From Fibrobacter sp. (GTDB lineage Bacteria > Fibrobacterota > Fibrobacteria > Fibrobacterales > Fibrobacteraceae), in the NCBI GenBank assembly GCA_024399035.1, contig JAKSID010000029.1:1-33170 (forward strand): DNA of 33,170 nt, read 5' to 3'. Shown one piece after another: positions 7,383-15,164 of this stretch. A program made the translations under genes and the position numbers. The notes under the pieces were generated by a model. It was not told where the DNA came from. It saw only the letters and a program-made list of their open reading frames with translations, and ran no database searches. How positions within the stretch are numbered: the stretch's first letter is position 1; each line of letters opens with the position of its first letter.

Positions 7383-7796
7383 ATGCTTCACTTTATCAAG
7401 TACAACATCATCGGTATCATGAACACCCTGATCACCATGTTGGTGGTCTGGATCCTTCACCAGATGCTGGATTGGAACCTTGAGCTCTCCAATTTTCTGG
7501 GATTCGTGGCCGGCGGATGCAATAGCTACATCTGTAACCGCCTCTGGAACTTCAAGAGCCATAACGACAAGAAAACCGAAATTGTTCGTTTCCTGCTGGT
7601 GTTCATCTGCGCCTATGGCGTGAACCTTGGCGTACTGGAAGGATGCGTTTGGCTCTTTAACCAGCCCTTCTGCGCTCCCTTTACCGAATTCGTTTCTCAA
7701 TTCATGAAGCCCAGTTTCTTTGCCAACATTATTGCAAACGTGGTCTACGTCCTGGTGAGCTTCACCATGTACAAGAAACTGGTTTTTAAGAAATAA
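7383..7796 (+). CDS. GtrA-like membrane protein
   Basis: A 137-residue protein with four predicted membrane helices (about 8-25, 30-48, 72-92 and 108-130). It opens FIKYNIIGIMNTLITM, the usual GtrA signature (FxxxGxxNT). The loop NRLWNFKS after helix 2 and the basic C-terminal tail KKLVFKK are also typical. GtrA proteins are thought to take part in polyprenyl-linked sugar translocation for polysaccharides. The reading frame is open upstream and ATGs at 7353 and 7356 are in frame, but homology begins at 7383. No Shine-Dalgarno sequence is visible before 7383. Confidence 0.85.
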   Translation: MLHFIKYNIIGIMNTLITMLVVWILHQMLDWNLELSNFLGFVAGGCNSYICNRLWNFKSHNDKKTEIVRFLLVFICAYGVNLGVLEGCVWLFNQPFCAPFTEFVSQFMKPSFFANIIANVVYVLVSFTMYKKLVFKK

Positions 7797-7815
7797 AACA
7801 AGCCGGTTTATAACA

Positions 7816-7845
7816 AAAAACGTCCGCCAAAAGGCGGACGTTTTT
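7816..7845. terminator. Bidirectional intrinsic terminator between GtrA-like and OmpA-like genes
   Basis: A perfect 13-bp stem (7816-7828 with 7833-7845) has an AAAA loop, with A-rich and T-rich flanks on either side. It lies between convergent genes and can end both transcripts. Confidence 0.92.
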
Positions 7846-7864
7846 CATTTTCAATTCATCAATA

Positions 7865-10231
7865 TTACTTGAAGAAGGGAACCAATTCCACGCGGCGGTT
7901 CTTGGCACGACCCTTCTTGCTCTTGTTGTCAGCAATGGGCTTTTCCGGACCGTAACCCACAGCGCGTACGCGGTCAGAGGCGATGCCCTTCTCGATGAAG
8001 TACTTCACCACAGTTTCTGCACGAGCCTGAGAAAGCTTCTTGTTGGTTTCGGCAGAACCGGTGTTATCGGTGTGGCCCTGAACTTCAAGGTTTGCATCCG
8101 GGATCTTGTTCATCAAGCGAACGATATCATCCAAGGTAGCGTAGCTGCTCTTGGTGAGCTTAGCGGAGTTCAGTTCGAAGGCAATGCCCTTCTTCAACTG
8201 ATCCGGGTCTTCCTTCTTGTTGACCGGGCAACCCTTCTTGTCGATCTTGACGCCAGCCACGGTATTGGGGCACTTGTCCTGATAATCAGGAACACCGTCA
8301 CGGTCGGTATCCAAGAAGCAACCAGTAGAGTCTACCGGAGCATCCTTCGGGGTGCCGGGGCACTGGTCATAACCATCAGGTACGCCATCCTTGTCTTCGT
8401 CGAGAGCACAACCATTTGCGTCAACAGCAAGGCCAGAAGCAGTGTTCGGGCACTTGTCCTGAGCATCAGGTACGCCATCCTTATCGAAGTCGAGAGCGCA
8501 ACCAGTTTCGTCAACGGCAACACCTTCAGCAGTGTTCGGGCACTTGTCCAAACCATCAGGAACGCCGTCCTTATCACCATCCAGCGGGCAGCCTTCTTCG
8601 TTAACCTTAATACCAGCCTTGGTGTTCGGGCACTTGTCCTGAGCGTTGGGAACGCCGTCACCATCAAAGTCATCATCGCAGCCGCGTTCATCAACCTTAG
8701 CACCTTCGCGAGTGTCCGGGCAGAGGTCAATACCGTCAAACACGCCATCCTTGTCGGTGTCAATGGGGCAGCCAGTGGAGTCGACCTTAGCACCGTTCGG
8801 AGTGTCTGCGCACTTATCGTCAGAGTCAGCAATGCCATCCTTATCAGCATCAGCAACGCAACCAGTGGAGTCAACCTTAGCACCCGGCAGAGAATTGGGG
8901 CACTTGTCTACACCATTGGGAACGCCGTCACCATCAAAGTCAGCAACGCAACCATCCTGGTCAACAGGAACGCCTGCCGGAGTGTTGTCACACTTATCGA
9001 GGCCATCGTAAACGCCGTCCTTATCGGTATCCATCGGGCAACCAGTGGTATCGATGATAGCACCCTTCGGAGTGTTAGCGCACTTGTCAAGACCATCGAA
9101 CAGGCCATCCTTGTCGGAGTCGATGGGGCAACCAACAGAGTCAACCACAGCGCCTTCCGGAGTGTGAGCGCACTGGTCGATTTCATCCCTTACGCCATCC
9201 TTGTCGGCATCCTTATGCAGCTTGCCGCCATAGCGCCAAGTGAGGATTGCGGTACCGGCGTAGTTCGGAGTCGGAACATAACCGTAGCGGACGATTCTGC
9301 CCTTGGCATCCATGTACTGAATTTCGTAATCCTTCGCAGTCTTCATTTCTTCATCCCATTCGAAGGTGAAGTTCTTCAGAGCGCGGAGAGATACATCAAG
9401 ACCTGCGGCGAAGTCGATGTTCCAAGGCAGGTGAATACGGAGACCCGGAGTCAAACGGTTGGGATCTTCCATGAAAGAACGTTCGTAGTAGTCACCTTCC
9501 AAGCGGTATTCACCGGAAAATTCCACGAAGGCTTCGAGCCATTTGGTCGCGACAAGGTTCAAACCAGTACCATAGGTCAAGGAAGTAGAACCTTCGTCTG
9601 CATAGACGATGCCCACATTGCCGTTCCAAATCAAAGGAATGCCCTTGTTGGTCAGGTTCAAGGTGAAAATCAAGCTTGCGCCAATGTTCAAATCAGCGGA
9701 AGTGTAGGGATTGGTATAGCCACCGTTATCGCTCAAGTACCAAGCATGGCGAGGACGCATACCCACGGAAACGTCACCGGTGGGCAGGTAAAGGTCAATA
9801 AGAGCAGCCAGAGCGAATACAGAGTTTTCGTCGCCGATAGGATTAATCTTCATCCACAGATCAACGTCACCGCGGGAAGCCTTCATCATATCGAAAGCAT
9901 CCATATTAGCCATGCTGGTGTGATCATAGTAAAGAGGCAAGGCCATACCGATGTCCAGGAAGTCGGACAAGCCGATAGCACCATGGAGATTACCGGCAAT
10001 AGAACCTGCCCATTCAGAAATACCAGAGCATTCCTTACCACGGCAAGCAACACCACCGCGAGCAATAGCCCAGGAATCCAATGCAATGTCACCACCGGTA
10101 CCAGCCTCAATACCCCACGCACCAAGCGTATAGGCATTATGCTGGTGAATACCAGAGGTACCTCCCATCAAGCCGGACTGGGCAAAAGCCATTCCGCCAG
10201 CAAGCAAAGATAATGCAACGAGCTTTTTCAT
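7865..10231 (-). CDS. OmpA-family outer-membrane protein with 11 thrombospondin type-3 repeats
   Basis: A 788-residue outer-membrane protein. A signal peptide (MKKLVALSLLAGGMAFA) is followed by a beta-barrel-like region (about 20-335) with many alternating aromatic strands. Next are eleven 30-residue calcium-binding repeats of the form DxDxDGxxDxxDxCxxTxxGxxVDxxGC (about 340-670). The C-terminal OmpA/MotB peptidoglycan-binding domain (about 675-788) has GHTDNTGSAETNKKLSQARAETV and RRVEL. The protein would anchor the outer membrane to the wall through a stiff, calcium-dependent spacer. GGAGAG precedes the ATG. Long reverse-strand reading frames over this gene are shadows caused by its repeats and codon bias. 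Confidence 0.95.
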   Translation of the reverse strand: MKKLVALSLLAGGMAFAQSGLMGGTSGIHQHNAYTLGAWGIEAGTGGDIALDSWAIARGGVACRGKECSGISEWAGSIAGNLHGAIGLSDFLDIGMALPLYYDHTSMANMDAFDMMKASRGDVDLWMKINPIGDENSVFALAALIDLYLPTGDVSVGMRPRHAWYLSDNGGYTNPYTSADLNIGASLIFTLNLTNKGIPLIWNGNVGIVYADEGSTSLTYGTGLNLVATKWLEAFVEFSGEYRLEGDYYERSFMEDPNRLTPGLRIHLPWNIDFAAGLDVSLRALKNFTFEWDEEMKTAKDYEIQYMDAKGRIVRYGYVPTPNYAGTAILTWRYGGKLHKDADKDGVRDEIDQCAHTPEGAVVDSVGCPIDSDKDGLFDGLDKCANTPKGAIIDTTGCPMDTDKDGVYDGLDKCDNTPAGVPVDQDGCVADFDGDGVPNGVDKCPNSLPGAKVDSTGCVADADKDGIADSDDKCADTPNGAKVDSTGCPIDTDKDGVFDGIDLCPDTREGAKVDERGCDDDFDGDGVPNAQDKCPNTKAGIKVNEEGCPLDGDKDGVPDGLDKCPNTAEGVAVDETGCALDFDKDGVPDAQDKCPNTASGLAVDANGCALDEDKDGVPDGYDQCPGTPKDAPVDSTGCFLDTDRDGVPDYQDKCPNTVAGVKIDKKGCPVNKKEDPDQLKKGIAFELNSAKLTKSSYATLDDIVRLMNKIPDANLEVQGHTDNTGSAETNKKLSQARAETVVKYFIEKGIASDRVRAVGYGPEKPIADNKSKKGRAKNRRVELVPFFK
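8225..9214 (-). repeat. Eleven tandem 90-bp units encoding TSP type-3 repeats
   Basis: Direct repeats with a 90-bp period inside the OmpA-like gene, one unit per 30-residue Asp-rich motif. Several units are nearly identical in DNA, so expansion or contraction by recombination and collapse in assembly are both possible. Confidence 0.85.
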
Positions 10232-10261
10232 CGTCTCTCCTATGAAATTAATTCCGCAGCA

Positions 10262-10289
10262 AATTTAGCATTTTATAAAACAACGTCAA
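10262..10289 (-). promoter_or_regulatory. Promoter of the OmpA-like gene
   Basis: On the minus strand TTGACG (10284-10289) and TAAATT (10262-10267) are separated by 16 bases. It lies 30 bp before the start codon, with GGAGAG as ribosome-binding site. An overlapping alternative, TTGTAA-N17-TATAAA, is also present. Confidence 0.5.
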
Positions 10290-10399
10290 TTACATTACAA
10301 TTTTGATACAACAAATTGTTCATACAAACTCTTCTTTTTTAGGATTTTTTCAAAAAATGTGCAACTTTTGCTAATATAAGGGCATCTAATTTTTTGAAT

Positions 10400-11167
10400 A
10401 TGCTGAAAAACGACCCTATCCTTTCCATACAAAGCCTCAAAAGAGACTTCAAAATGGGCGATGAAACCGTCCATGCCCTGAGGGGCGTAAGCTTCGATAT
10501 CCATCGTGGCGAGTTCGTCACCATCATGGGTACAAGCGGCTCCGGCAAATCCACCATGCTGAACATCCTGGGCTGTATGGACAAGCCCACCAGTGGTCAC
10601 TATATCCTTGACGGCGAACACACCGAAAAGCTTTCCCGCGACGCCTTGGCACGCATTCGCAACCAGAAAATTGGATTCGTTTTCCAGAGCTACAATTTGC
10701 TTAGCAGAACCACCGCCTTAGAAAACGTGGAACTGCCTCTTTTGTACAATTCAAAAGTTAGCGCCGAGGAGCGCCACCGCCGAGCAGTAAAAGCCTTGGA
10801 AATGGTGGGCCTTTCTGAGCGTATGAACCATCTACCCAACCAGATGTCCGGCGGCCAGCAGCAGCGTGTGGCCATCGCCCGCGCCTTGGTCAACGACCCT
10901 GTGATTATTCTGGCGGACGAAGCCACCGGAAACCTGGACACCCGTACCAGTTACGAAATCATGATGATTTTCCAGGAGCTGCATAAGCAGGGCAAGACCA
11001 TCGCCTTCGTGACTCACGAACCGGACATTGCAACCTTCAGCGGAAGAACCGTTACATTGCGCGACGGCCTTTTGAAGAAAGACGTAATCAACGAGAATGT
11101 ACAAGACGCCAAGGCAGCACTGGAAGCATTGCCGCCGCCGGAAACTTTTGACGAGGAGGACGCATAA
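10400..11167 (+). CDS. ABC transporter ATPase (MacB/LolD type)
   Basis: A cytoplasmic ATPase of about 255 residues. Walker [10 protein letters not shown] (about 44-52), Q-loop QSYN (about 96), signature [15 protein letters not shown] (about 149-163), Walker B VIILADE (about 168-174) and H-loop VTHE (about 204-207) are all present. The segment after Walker B reads ADEATGNLD where ADEPTGNLD is usual in this family. The stop overlaps the permease start by one base, so the two form a unit. An in-frame TTG at 10394 is a possible alternative start and has AAGGG at a better distance. MacB/LolD-type ATPases power mechanotransmission by FtsX-fold permeases rather than classic transport. Confidence 0.93.
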   Translation: MLKNDPILSIQSLKRDFKMGDETVHALRGVSFDIHRGEFVTIMGTSGSGKSTMLNILGCMDKPTSGHYILDGEHTEKLSRDALARIRNQKIGFVFQSYNLLSRTTALENVELPLLYNSKVSAEERHRRAVKALEMVGLSERMNHLPNQMSGGQQQRVAIARALVNDPVIILADEATGNLDTRTSYEIMMIFQELHKQGKTIAFVTHEPDIATFSGRTVTLRDGLLKKDVINENVQDAKAALEALPPPETFDEEDA

Positions 11168-12381
11168 TGAGTCCAATATCTCTTATTAAAGTTGCCTTGA
11201 AAGCTTTGTTCCGCAACCGCATGCGTACCATTCTCTCCGTGCTTGGTATCGTTATCGGTGTGGCCGCCGTGATTACCATGGTGGCTATGGGCGAAGGCTC
11301 CAAGCAGTCCATCAAGAACCAGATGACCTCCATGGGTACAAACGCCATCATCATCATGCCCAACCAGAATCGTCGCGGCGGTGTGCAGATGAGTGCGGAC
11401 AACTCTTCTGAACATCTGGAAGAGGCCGACGTTATTGCCCTGAGGGAACAGGCCCAGTATATTAACGCAGTCTCCCCCATGATCAGCGCCAACGGGCAGG
11501 CCATTGTGGGCAACAACAACTCCCCCACCCAGCTCAGCGGAATCTCCAGCGACTACCTGAAAATCCGTAATTACGAAATTGAAGACGGCGTGATGTTCGA
11601 TGACGACGCGGATCGCATTGCAAAAGTTTGCGTCATCGGTCAAACCGTAGTTTCGAACTTGTTCCCGGATGGAAATCCCATCGGTAAAACAATCCGTTAC
11701 AAGAGCATCCCGCTGAAAGTCATCGGTACCTTGAAGGCAAAGGGCAGCGGCGACTTTGGTCAGGACCAGGACGACGTGATTTTCACTCCTTACCAGACCG
11801 TAATGAAGCGCTTTAACGCCACTACAGAAATCCGCCAGATTTATGCCAACTCCATCGGCGAAGGCTATGCAGAAAAAGCCACCGAAGAAATCATGGGCAT
11901 TCTCAAGGAACGTCGCAGCTGGACAAAGCCCACGGACCCGTTCCGCATTCATACCCAGGAAGAAATGATCACCATGATGACCACCACTTCCGATATGCTT
12001 TCCCTAGTGCTTACAGCCATCGCAGGCATCAGCCTTCTGGTGGGGGGTATCGGCATCATGAACATTATGTATGTGTCTGTGACTGAACGTACCAAGGAAA
12101 TCGGTCTCCGCATGGCTATCGGCGCCCGCGGCCGCGACATTCTCCTTCAGTTCCTGTTTGAATCTGTTGCTATTAGCCTGCTGGGCGGCCTAATTGGGAT
12201 CCTCCTCGGCATTGGAGCCTCCCAAGCGGTCAAGGCCATATTGAACTGGCCTATGAGCGTTTCTATTACCAGCGTTGTGGTGAGCTTTGGCGTTTGCTTT
12301 ATTACCGGCGTATTCTTTGGCTGGTACCCTGCACGAAAGGCAAGTAACCTTGACCCCATTGAAGCTTTGAGATTCGAATAA
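11167..12381 (+). CDS. FtsX-fold ABC permease (MacB/LolC-E type)
   Basis: A 404-residue inner-membrane protein with the MacB topology: TM1 at about 21-41 (TILSVLGIVIGVAAVITMVA), a periplasmic domain (about 45-275), then TM2-4 (about 279-304, 333-355, 368-388). The ERTKEIGLRMAIGA coupling motif follows TM2, and the C-terminus YPARKASNLDPIEALRFE is typical. It forms a two-gene unit with the preceding ATPase. No MacA adaptor or TolC-like gene is adjacent, so the partner, and whether it works in lipoprotein release, peptide export or cell-envelope signalling, is unknown. A terminator follows. Confidence 0.93.
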   Translation: MSPISLIKVALKALFRNRMRTILSVLGIVIGVAAVITMVAMGEGSKQSIKNQMTSMGTNAIIIMPNQNRRGGVQMSADNSSEHLEEADVIALREQAQYINAVSPMISANGQAIVGNNNSPTQLSGISSDYLKIRNYEIEDGVMFDDDADRIAKVCVIGQTVVSNLFPDGNPIGKTIRYKSIPLKVIGTLKAKGSGDFGQDQDDVIFTPYQTVMKRFNATTEIRQIYANSIGEGYAEKATEEIMGILKERRSWTKPTDPFRIHTQEEMITMMTTTSDMLSLVLTAIAGISLLVGGIGIMNIMYVSVTERTKEIGLRMAIGARGRDILLQFLFESVAISLLGGLIGILLGIGASQAVKAILNWPMSVSITSVVVSFGVCFITGVFFGWYPARKASNLDPIEALRFE

Positions 12382-12413
12382 GCTTTAAATCGCAAAGATT
12401 ACACTATGCGTAA

Positions 12414-12451
12414 AATGAGTCGGCAAATGTAAAGCCGGCTCATTCTTTTTT
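12414..12451 (+). terminator. Intrinsic terminator of the ABC transporter operon
   Basis: An 11-bp stem (12414-12424 with 12434-12444) with a 9-base loop, followed by C and six T's, 33 bp after the permease stop. Confidence 0.88.
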
Positions 12452-12509
12452 CCACAAGATTCTCTTTTTCTACTACCCGACAGATACTTTTTTGCGTTAT
12501 ATTTAGGGC

Positions 12510-13148
12510 ATGAATTTACTTGAATTTTTAAAAGACATGCCGGTTATCGGCATCCTCCGCGACATCCCCAAGGGTTCTGAAGAAATCTGCGCCCAGACAG
12601 CACACAAGTGCGGCCTCAAGGCAATCGAAGTCACCATGAATACCGACGGCGCCGCAGAAATTATTACCGCTTTGCGCGACGCATGCAAGCCCTACGACAT
12701 CGCCGTGGGCGCAGGCACTGTCCGCCACGACAAGGATCTTGAAAAGGCTTTATTAGCTGGCGCAAGCTTTATTGTGACGCCCAATACCCGCAGCAACATT
12801 ATCCGCACGGCCGCAGCACAGAATACGCCTATTATTCCTGGCGCACTGACTCCGACTGAAGTACAGAAGGCTTACGATTTGGGTGCAACTGCCGTAAAGA
12901 TTTTCCCGGTAGATTGCGTAGGCGGCCCCAATTACATCAAGGCACTCCGCGGTCCCTTCCGCGATATCCCGCTGTTAGCTTGTAGCGGTGTCAGCGCAGA
13001 AAACGCCGGCGAATACCTGAAGGCAGGAGCCAACCTGTTGGCTTTCGGCGGAAGCATCTTCAGCGCCAAGCTGATGGCCGAGGGCAACTGGGACGAAATC
13101 GCCAAGCGCTTGACCGCCCTCCTCGACGCAGTCCGTAAATCCTTATAA
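12510..13148 (+). CDS. eda: KDPG/KHG aldolase (2-dehydro-3-deoxy-phosphogluconate aldolase family)
   Basis: A 212-residue class I aldolase of normal length. Visible are VIGILRD near the N-terminus, the catalytic Glu in IEVTM (E40), GAGTV (67-71), FIVTPN (88-92) and the Schiff-base Lys in AVKIFPV (K130). The enzyme cleaves 2-keto-3-deoxy-6-phosphogluconate (or 4-hydroxy-2-oxoglutarate) to pyruvate plus an aldehyde. Here the loop that usually reads PTGGV is CSGV. No Entner-Doudoroff dehydratase is nearby, so the physiological substrate may be a uronate-derived acid. A TATATT hexamer sits 7 bp before the ATG and there is no spaced Shine-Dalgarno sequence, so a leaderless transcript is possible. 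Confidence 0.9.
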   Translation: MNLLEFLKDMPVIGILRDIPKGSEEICAQTAHKCGLKAIEVTMNTDGAAEIITALRDACKPYDIAVGAGTVRHDKDLEKALLAGASFIVTPNTRSNIIRTAAAQNTPIIPGALTPTEVQKAYDLGATAVKIFPVDCVGGPNYIKALRGPFRDIPLLACSGVSAENAGEYLKAGANLLAFGGSIFSAKLMAEGNWDEIAKRLTALLDAVRKSL

Positions 13149-13162
13149 GGGGTAGGGGCCCC

Positions 13163-13243
13163 CTGAGGAGCGAGTTTACTCGTCCCCATTCGGGGATCGG
13201 CCACACTAAGGAATAAATTCCTAAGTGTGTTTCCGCCCCTCAG
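13163..13243 (+). other. Compact multi-hairpin (four-way junction) RNA element downstream of eda
   Basis: A 6-bp closing helix (13163-13168 with 13238-13243) encloses three hairpins joined by only one to two bases each: CGAG-ttta-CTCG (13171-13182), CCCC-attc-GGGG (13184-13195) and a long arm (13198-13235) built on CACACT(A)AGGAAT and its complement. An 8-bp palindrome GGGGCCCC (13155-13162) precedes it and a terminator follows. It could be a 3'-UTR structure, a small RNA or a non-autonomous repeat; no known family is recognised. Confidence 0.45.
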
Positions 13244-13252
13244 AATACGAGA

Positions 13253-13280
13253 AAAAGTCCGTTCGTCAGAGCGGACTTTT
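13253..13280. terminator. Terminator between convergent eda and diguanylate cyclase genes
   Basis: A 9-bp stem AAAAGTCCG / CGGACTTTT with a 10-base loop, T-rich on both strands. It would end the transcript that includes the multi-hairpin element. A second structured stretch at 13295-13353 (closing pair CAAAGG/CCTTTG with two inner hairpins) belongs to the opposite transcript. Confidence 0.7.
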
Positions 13281-13355
13281 GTGAGTGGGGGTTCCAAAGG
13301 TAAATGAACACTTAGTGCTTCATCCACTATGTGGACGTGTGGCAGCCCCTTTGCG

Positions 13356-14216
13356 TCATTTCTTCATTTTCTTCTTGCATTCATACATGGAAACGTCGGC
13401 GCTGTGCAGCATGTCGTCCATTTCCTTGTAGTCTTCAGAAGAATGCGCGATACCAAATGCGAAAGAAACCTTCTTGTCGACGATAGTAATATCGTTAACG
13501 GCCTTCTGCATACGATCAGCGCAAATGAATGCGCCCTTCTTGTCGGTCTCGGGGCAAATCACCATGAACTCGTCACCGCCCATACGGAACAGCAAGTCGG
13601 ATTCACGAAGGATTCCCTTGGCGGCACTCACCACAGAACGAAGCAGCAAGTCGCCAGCCTGATGGCCATACATGTCGTTAACCACCTTCAAACCGTTCAC
13701 GTCAAAATAGATCAGGGAGAACTGGGTACCATAACGCTTGTTGCGGGAAAACCATTCACGCAAAGAATTCATACCATGACGGCGGTTGAAGCAGCCGGTC
13801 ATATCGTCGGTCAAAGAAATATCACGAAGATAGCGCAAGGACCTGGAAAGTCGAATATGCACGTTGACGCGAGCCAGCAAAATATCGGACAAGGCGTTCT
13901 TACTTACAAAGTCAGAAGCTCCGGAGCGGAAGCCCTTGGAAACACTGTCTGTATCTTCGCGGGTCGTCAAGAAAATCACCGGAAGATCGTCGAGAGCGAA
14001 AGTCTGACGAATACGCAAGCAGACTTCGTAGCCATTCAGGTTGGGCATGTTAATGTCCAGAATGACCAAGTCAACACGATTGTCTTTCAAAAACTCCAGG
14101 GCGTCTTCACCGCAATGGCATGCGATAACGTTATAGCCCACCTGCGTCAAAAGTTCTCTTGTTTTTTCAAGAACCTCGGCACTATCGTCAACGATAAGAA
14201 TCTTTTCTTCTACCAT
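13356..14216 (-). CDS. REC-GGDEF response regulator (diguanylate cyclase)
   Basis: A 286-residue cytoplasmic protein. The receiver domain (about 4-122) has acidic residues D10/D11, phospho-acceptor D54 (ILDINMP) and K106. The GGDEF domain (about 132-283) has an intact GGDEF motif (213-217) and an inhibitory I-site RxxD (RESD, 204-207) at the canonical five-residue spacing, so active c-di-GMP synthesis with product inhibition is expected. The layout is PleD/WspR-like with a single receiver. No histidine kinase gene is adjacent. It follows mqnA on the same strand with a 49-bp gap, but a functional link is not obvious. Confidence 0.95.
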   Translation of the reverse strand: MVEEKILIVDDSAEVLEKTRELLTQVGYNVIACHCGEDALEFLKDNRVDLVILDINMPNLNGYEVCLRIRQTFALDDLPVIFLTTREDTDSVSKGFRSGASDFVSKNALSDILLARVNVHIRLSRSLRYLRDISLTDDMTGCFNRRHGMNSLREWFSRNKRYGTQFSLIYFDVNGLKVVNDMYGHQAGDLLLRSVVSAAKGILRESDLLFRMGGDEFMVICPETDKKGAFICADRMQKAVNDITIVDKKVSFAFGIAHSSEDYKEMDDMLHSADVSMYECKKKMKK

Positions 14217-14265
14217 TTTATTACCCCATGCCTTACACCACCTGGCATGCCCTAATTATAGTAAC

Positions 14266-15081
14266 TTACAAAAATTCAAGTTCAGGAACCTCATTAACGA
14301 GGCCCTTCTCTTTAGCATATTTAAAGAATAACTTCAAAGATGTCTTACGTTCTTCTGTAAATCGGTAGTCCAGGGCGGAATAGTAATCATCAACCACAGG
14401 GCGAGGCAACTGAACCGGGTATTTCGCAAGCCACTTATCCAGGGCAGCACCAGGGTTGGCCTTAAAATTTTCAACACTACGTTGTGTAGCATCCATATAG
14501 TCCAGGAGAACCGGTTTCATTTCCGGCTTCAAGGCTTCCTTGGAAATAAGCCAGGCGCCAAACACAAAAGGCAATTTATGCCAATCTTGCCACAGAGCGC
14601 CCAGATCGTAATCAAAAGCAAAGCGATGGCGTTCGTTCTCTTCCAAGGCCTGATCGCCGATTAAAAGTACAGCATCGTCGGAGTCTTCGTAGGCGCCGCT
14701 TGAGTATTCCGGGCGAAGGCCATAACGGTCTTCCAGAAGGATGCGCAGCAATGTTACCGAGGTCATACTCTGGGCGGTCATGCGTACCCTGCGACCGTTC
14801 AGATCCTCGATAGGGCGTTTTGCAAACAACTTAACAGAACGAACCTCAAAGGAACAGGACGTACAGATATCGGGAGACAGAACAAAAGCACCGGGTTTCT
14901 GTGCAAATGTAATGGAAGAGGCTGGTGACAAATGAATAGAACCATCCTTAAGTCCAGCGCAATGGGCACTAGGCGGGCCGTCCACAAAATCCACCTGGGG
15001 ATATTCGGACTCACGACCTAAAAAATCGTGAAAAAACGGCGCACAGACCAAAAATGGGATTCGACCAACTCGTAAAGCCAT
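14266..15081 (-). CDS. mqnA: Chorismate dehydratase (MqnA), menaquinone biosynthesis by the futalosine pathway
   Basis: A 271-residue member of the MqnA/MqnD family, a periplasmic-binding-protein fold used as an enzyme. Visible are the VGRIPFLVCAPFF opening, SPASSITFAQ (the APISS segment that binds the carboxylate) and LLIGDQAL, the usual MqnA landmark, followed by DLGALWQDWHKLPFVFGAW. The enzyme converts chorismate to 3-[(1-carboxyvinyl)oxy]benzoate, the first committed step of the futalosine route. There is no signal peptide, consistent with MqnA. Menaquinone is needed for fumarate respiration, which fits a succinate producer. It is divergent from the gene at 15165, with an 83-bp shared control region. 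Confidence 0.88.
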   Translation of the reverse strand: MALRVGRIPFLVCAPFFHDFLGRESEYPQVDFVDGPPSAHCAGLKDGSIHLSPASSITFAQKPGAFVLSPDICTSCSFEVRSVKLFAKRPIEDLNGRRVRMTAQSMTSVTLLRILLEDRYGLRPEYSSGAYEDSDDAVLLIGDQALEENERHRFAFDYDLGALWQDWHKLPFVFGAWLISKEALKPEMKPVLLDYMDATQRSVENFKANPGAALDKWLAKYPVQLPRPVVDDYYSALDYRFTEERKTSLKLFFKYAKEKGLVNEVPELEFL

Positions 15082-15087
15082 GTAAAA

Positions 15088-15125
15088 AAGTTAACTTTTA
15101 TCCACGGCCTATTTGGGGCCTATTT
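15088..15125. promoter_or_regulatory. Palindrome and phased direct repeats in the mqnA / 15165 divergent region
   Basis: AAAAGTTAACTTTT-type symmetry (15088-15100) lies next to two copies of GGCCTATTT at 15106-15114 and 15117-15125, one helical turn (11 bp) apart. This spacing is common for tandem regulator sites. No known regulator is recognised. Confidence 0.3.
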
Positions 15126-15164
15126 CTAAATAACTGATGAATAACCGATAATGGCTAAGGAATA

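Noticed and set aside
8225..9214. Regular repeats resembling a CRISPR array
   Set aside because: The 90-bp units are in frame and encode TSP3 motifs; no spacer-like unique segments and no cas genes.
8072..10213. 713-codon plus-strand reading frame over the OmpA-like gene
   Set aside because: Caused by the codon bias and 90-bp repeats of the real gene; no recognisable domain.
13163..13243. Possible degenerate tRNA because of the cloverleaf-like topology
   Set aside because: The inner stems have 4 bp with 4-base loops, with no anticodon loop and no TTCGA T-loop.
14228..14251. CATGCC/GGCATG hairpin between mqnA and the diguanylate cyclase gene as a terminator
   Set aside because: Only 6 bp with an 11-base loop and no T run, so I cannot support termination.
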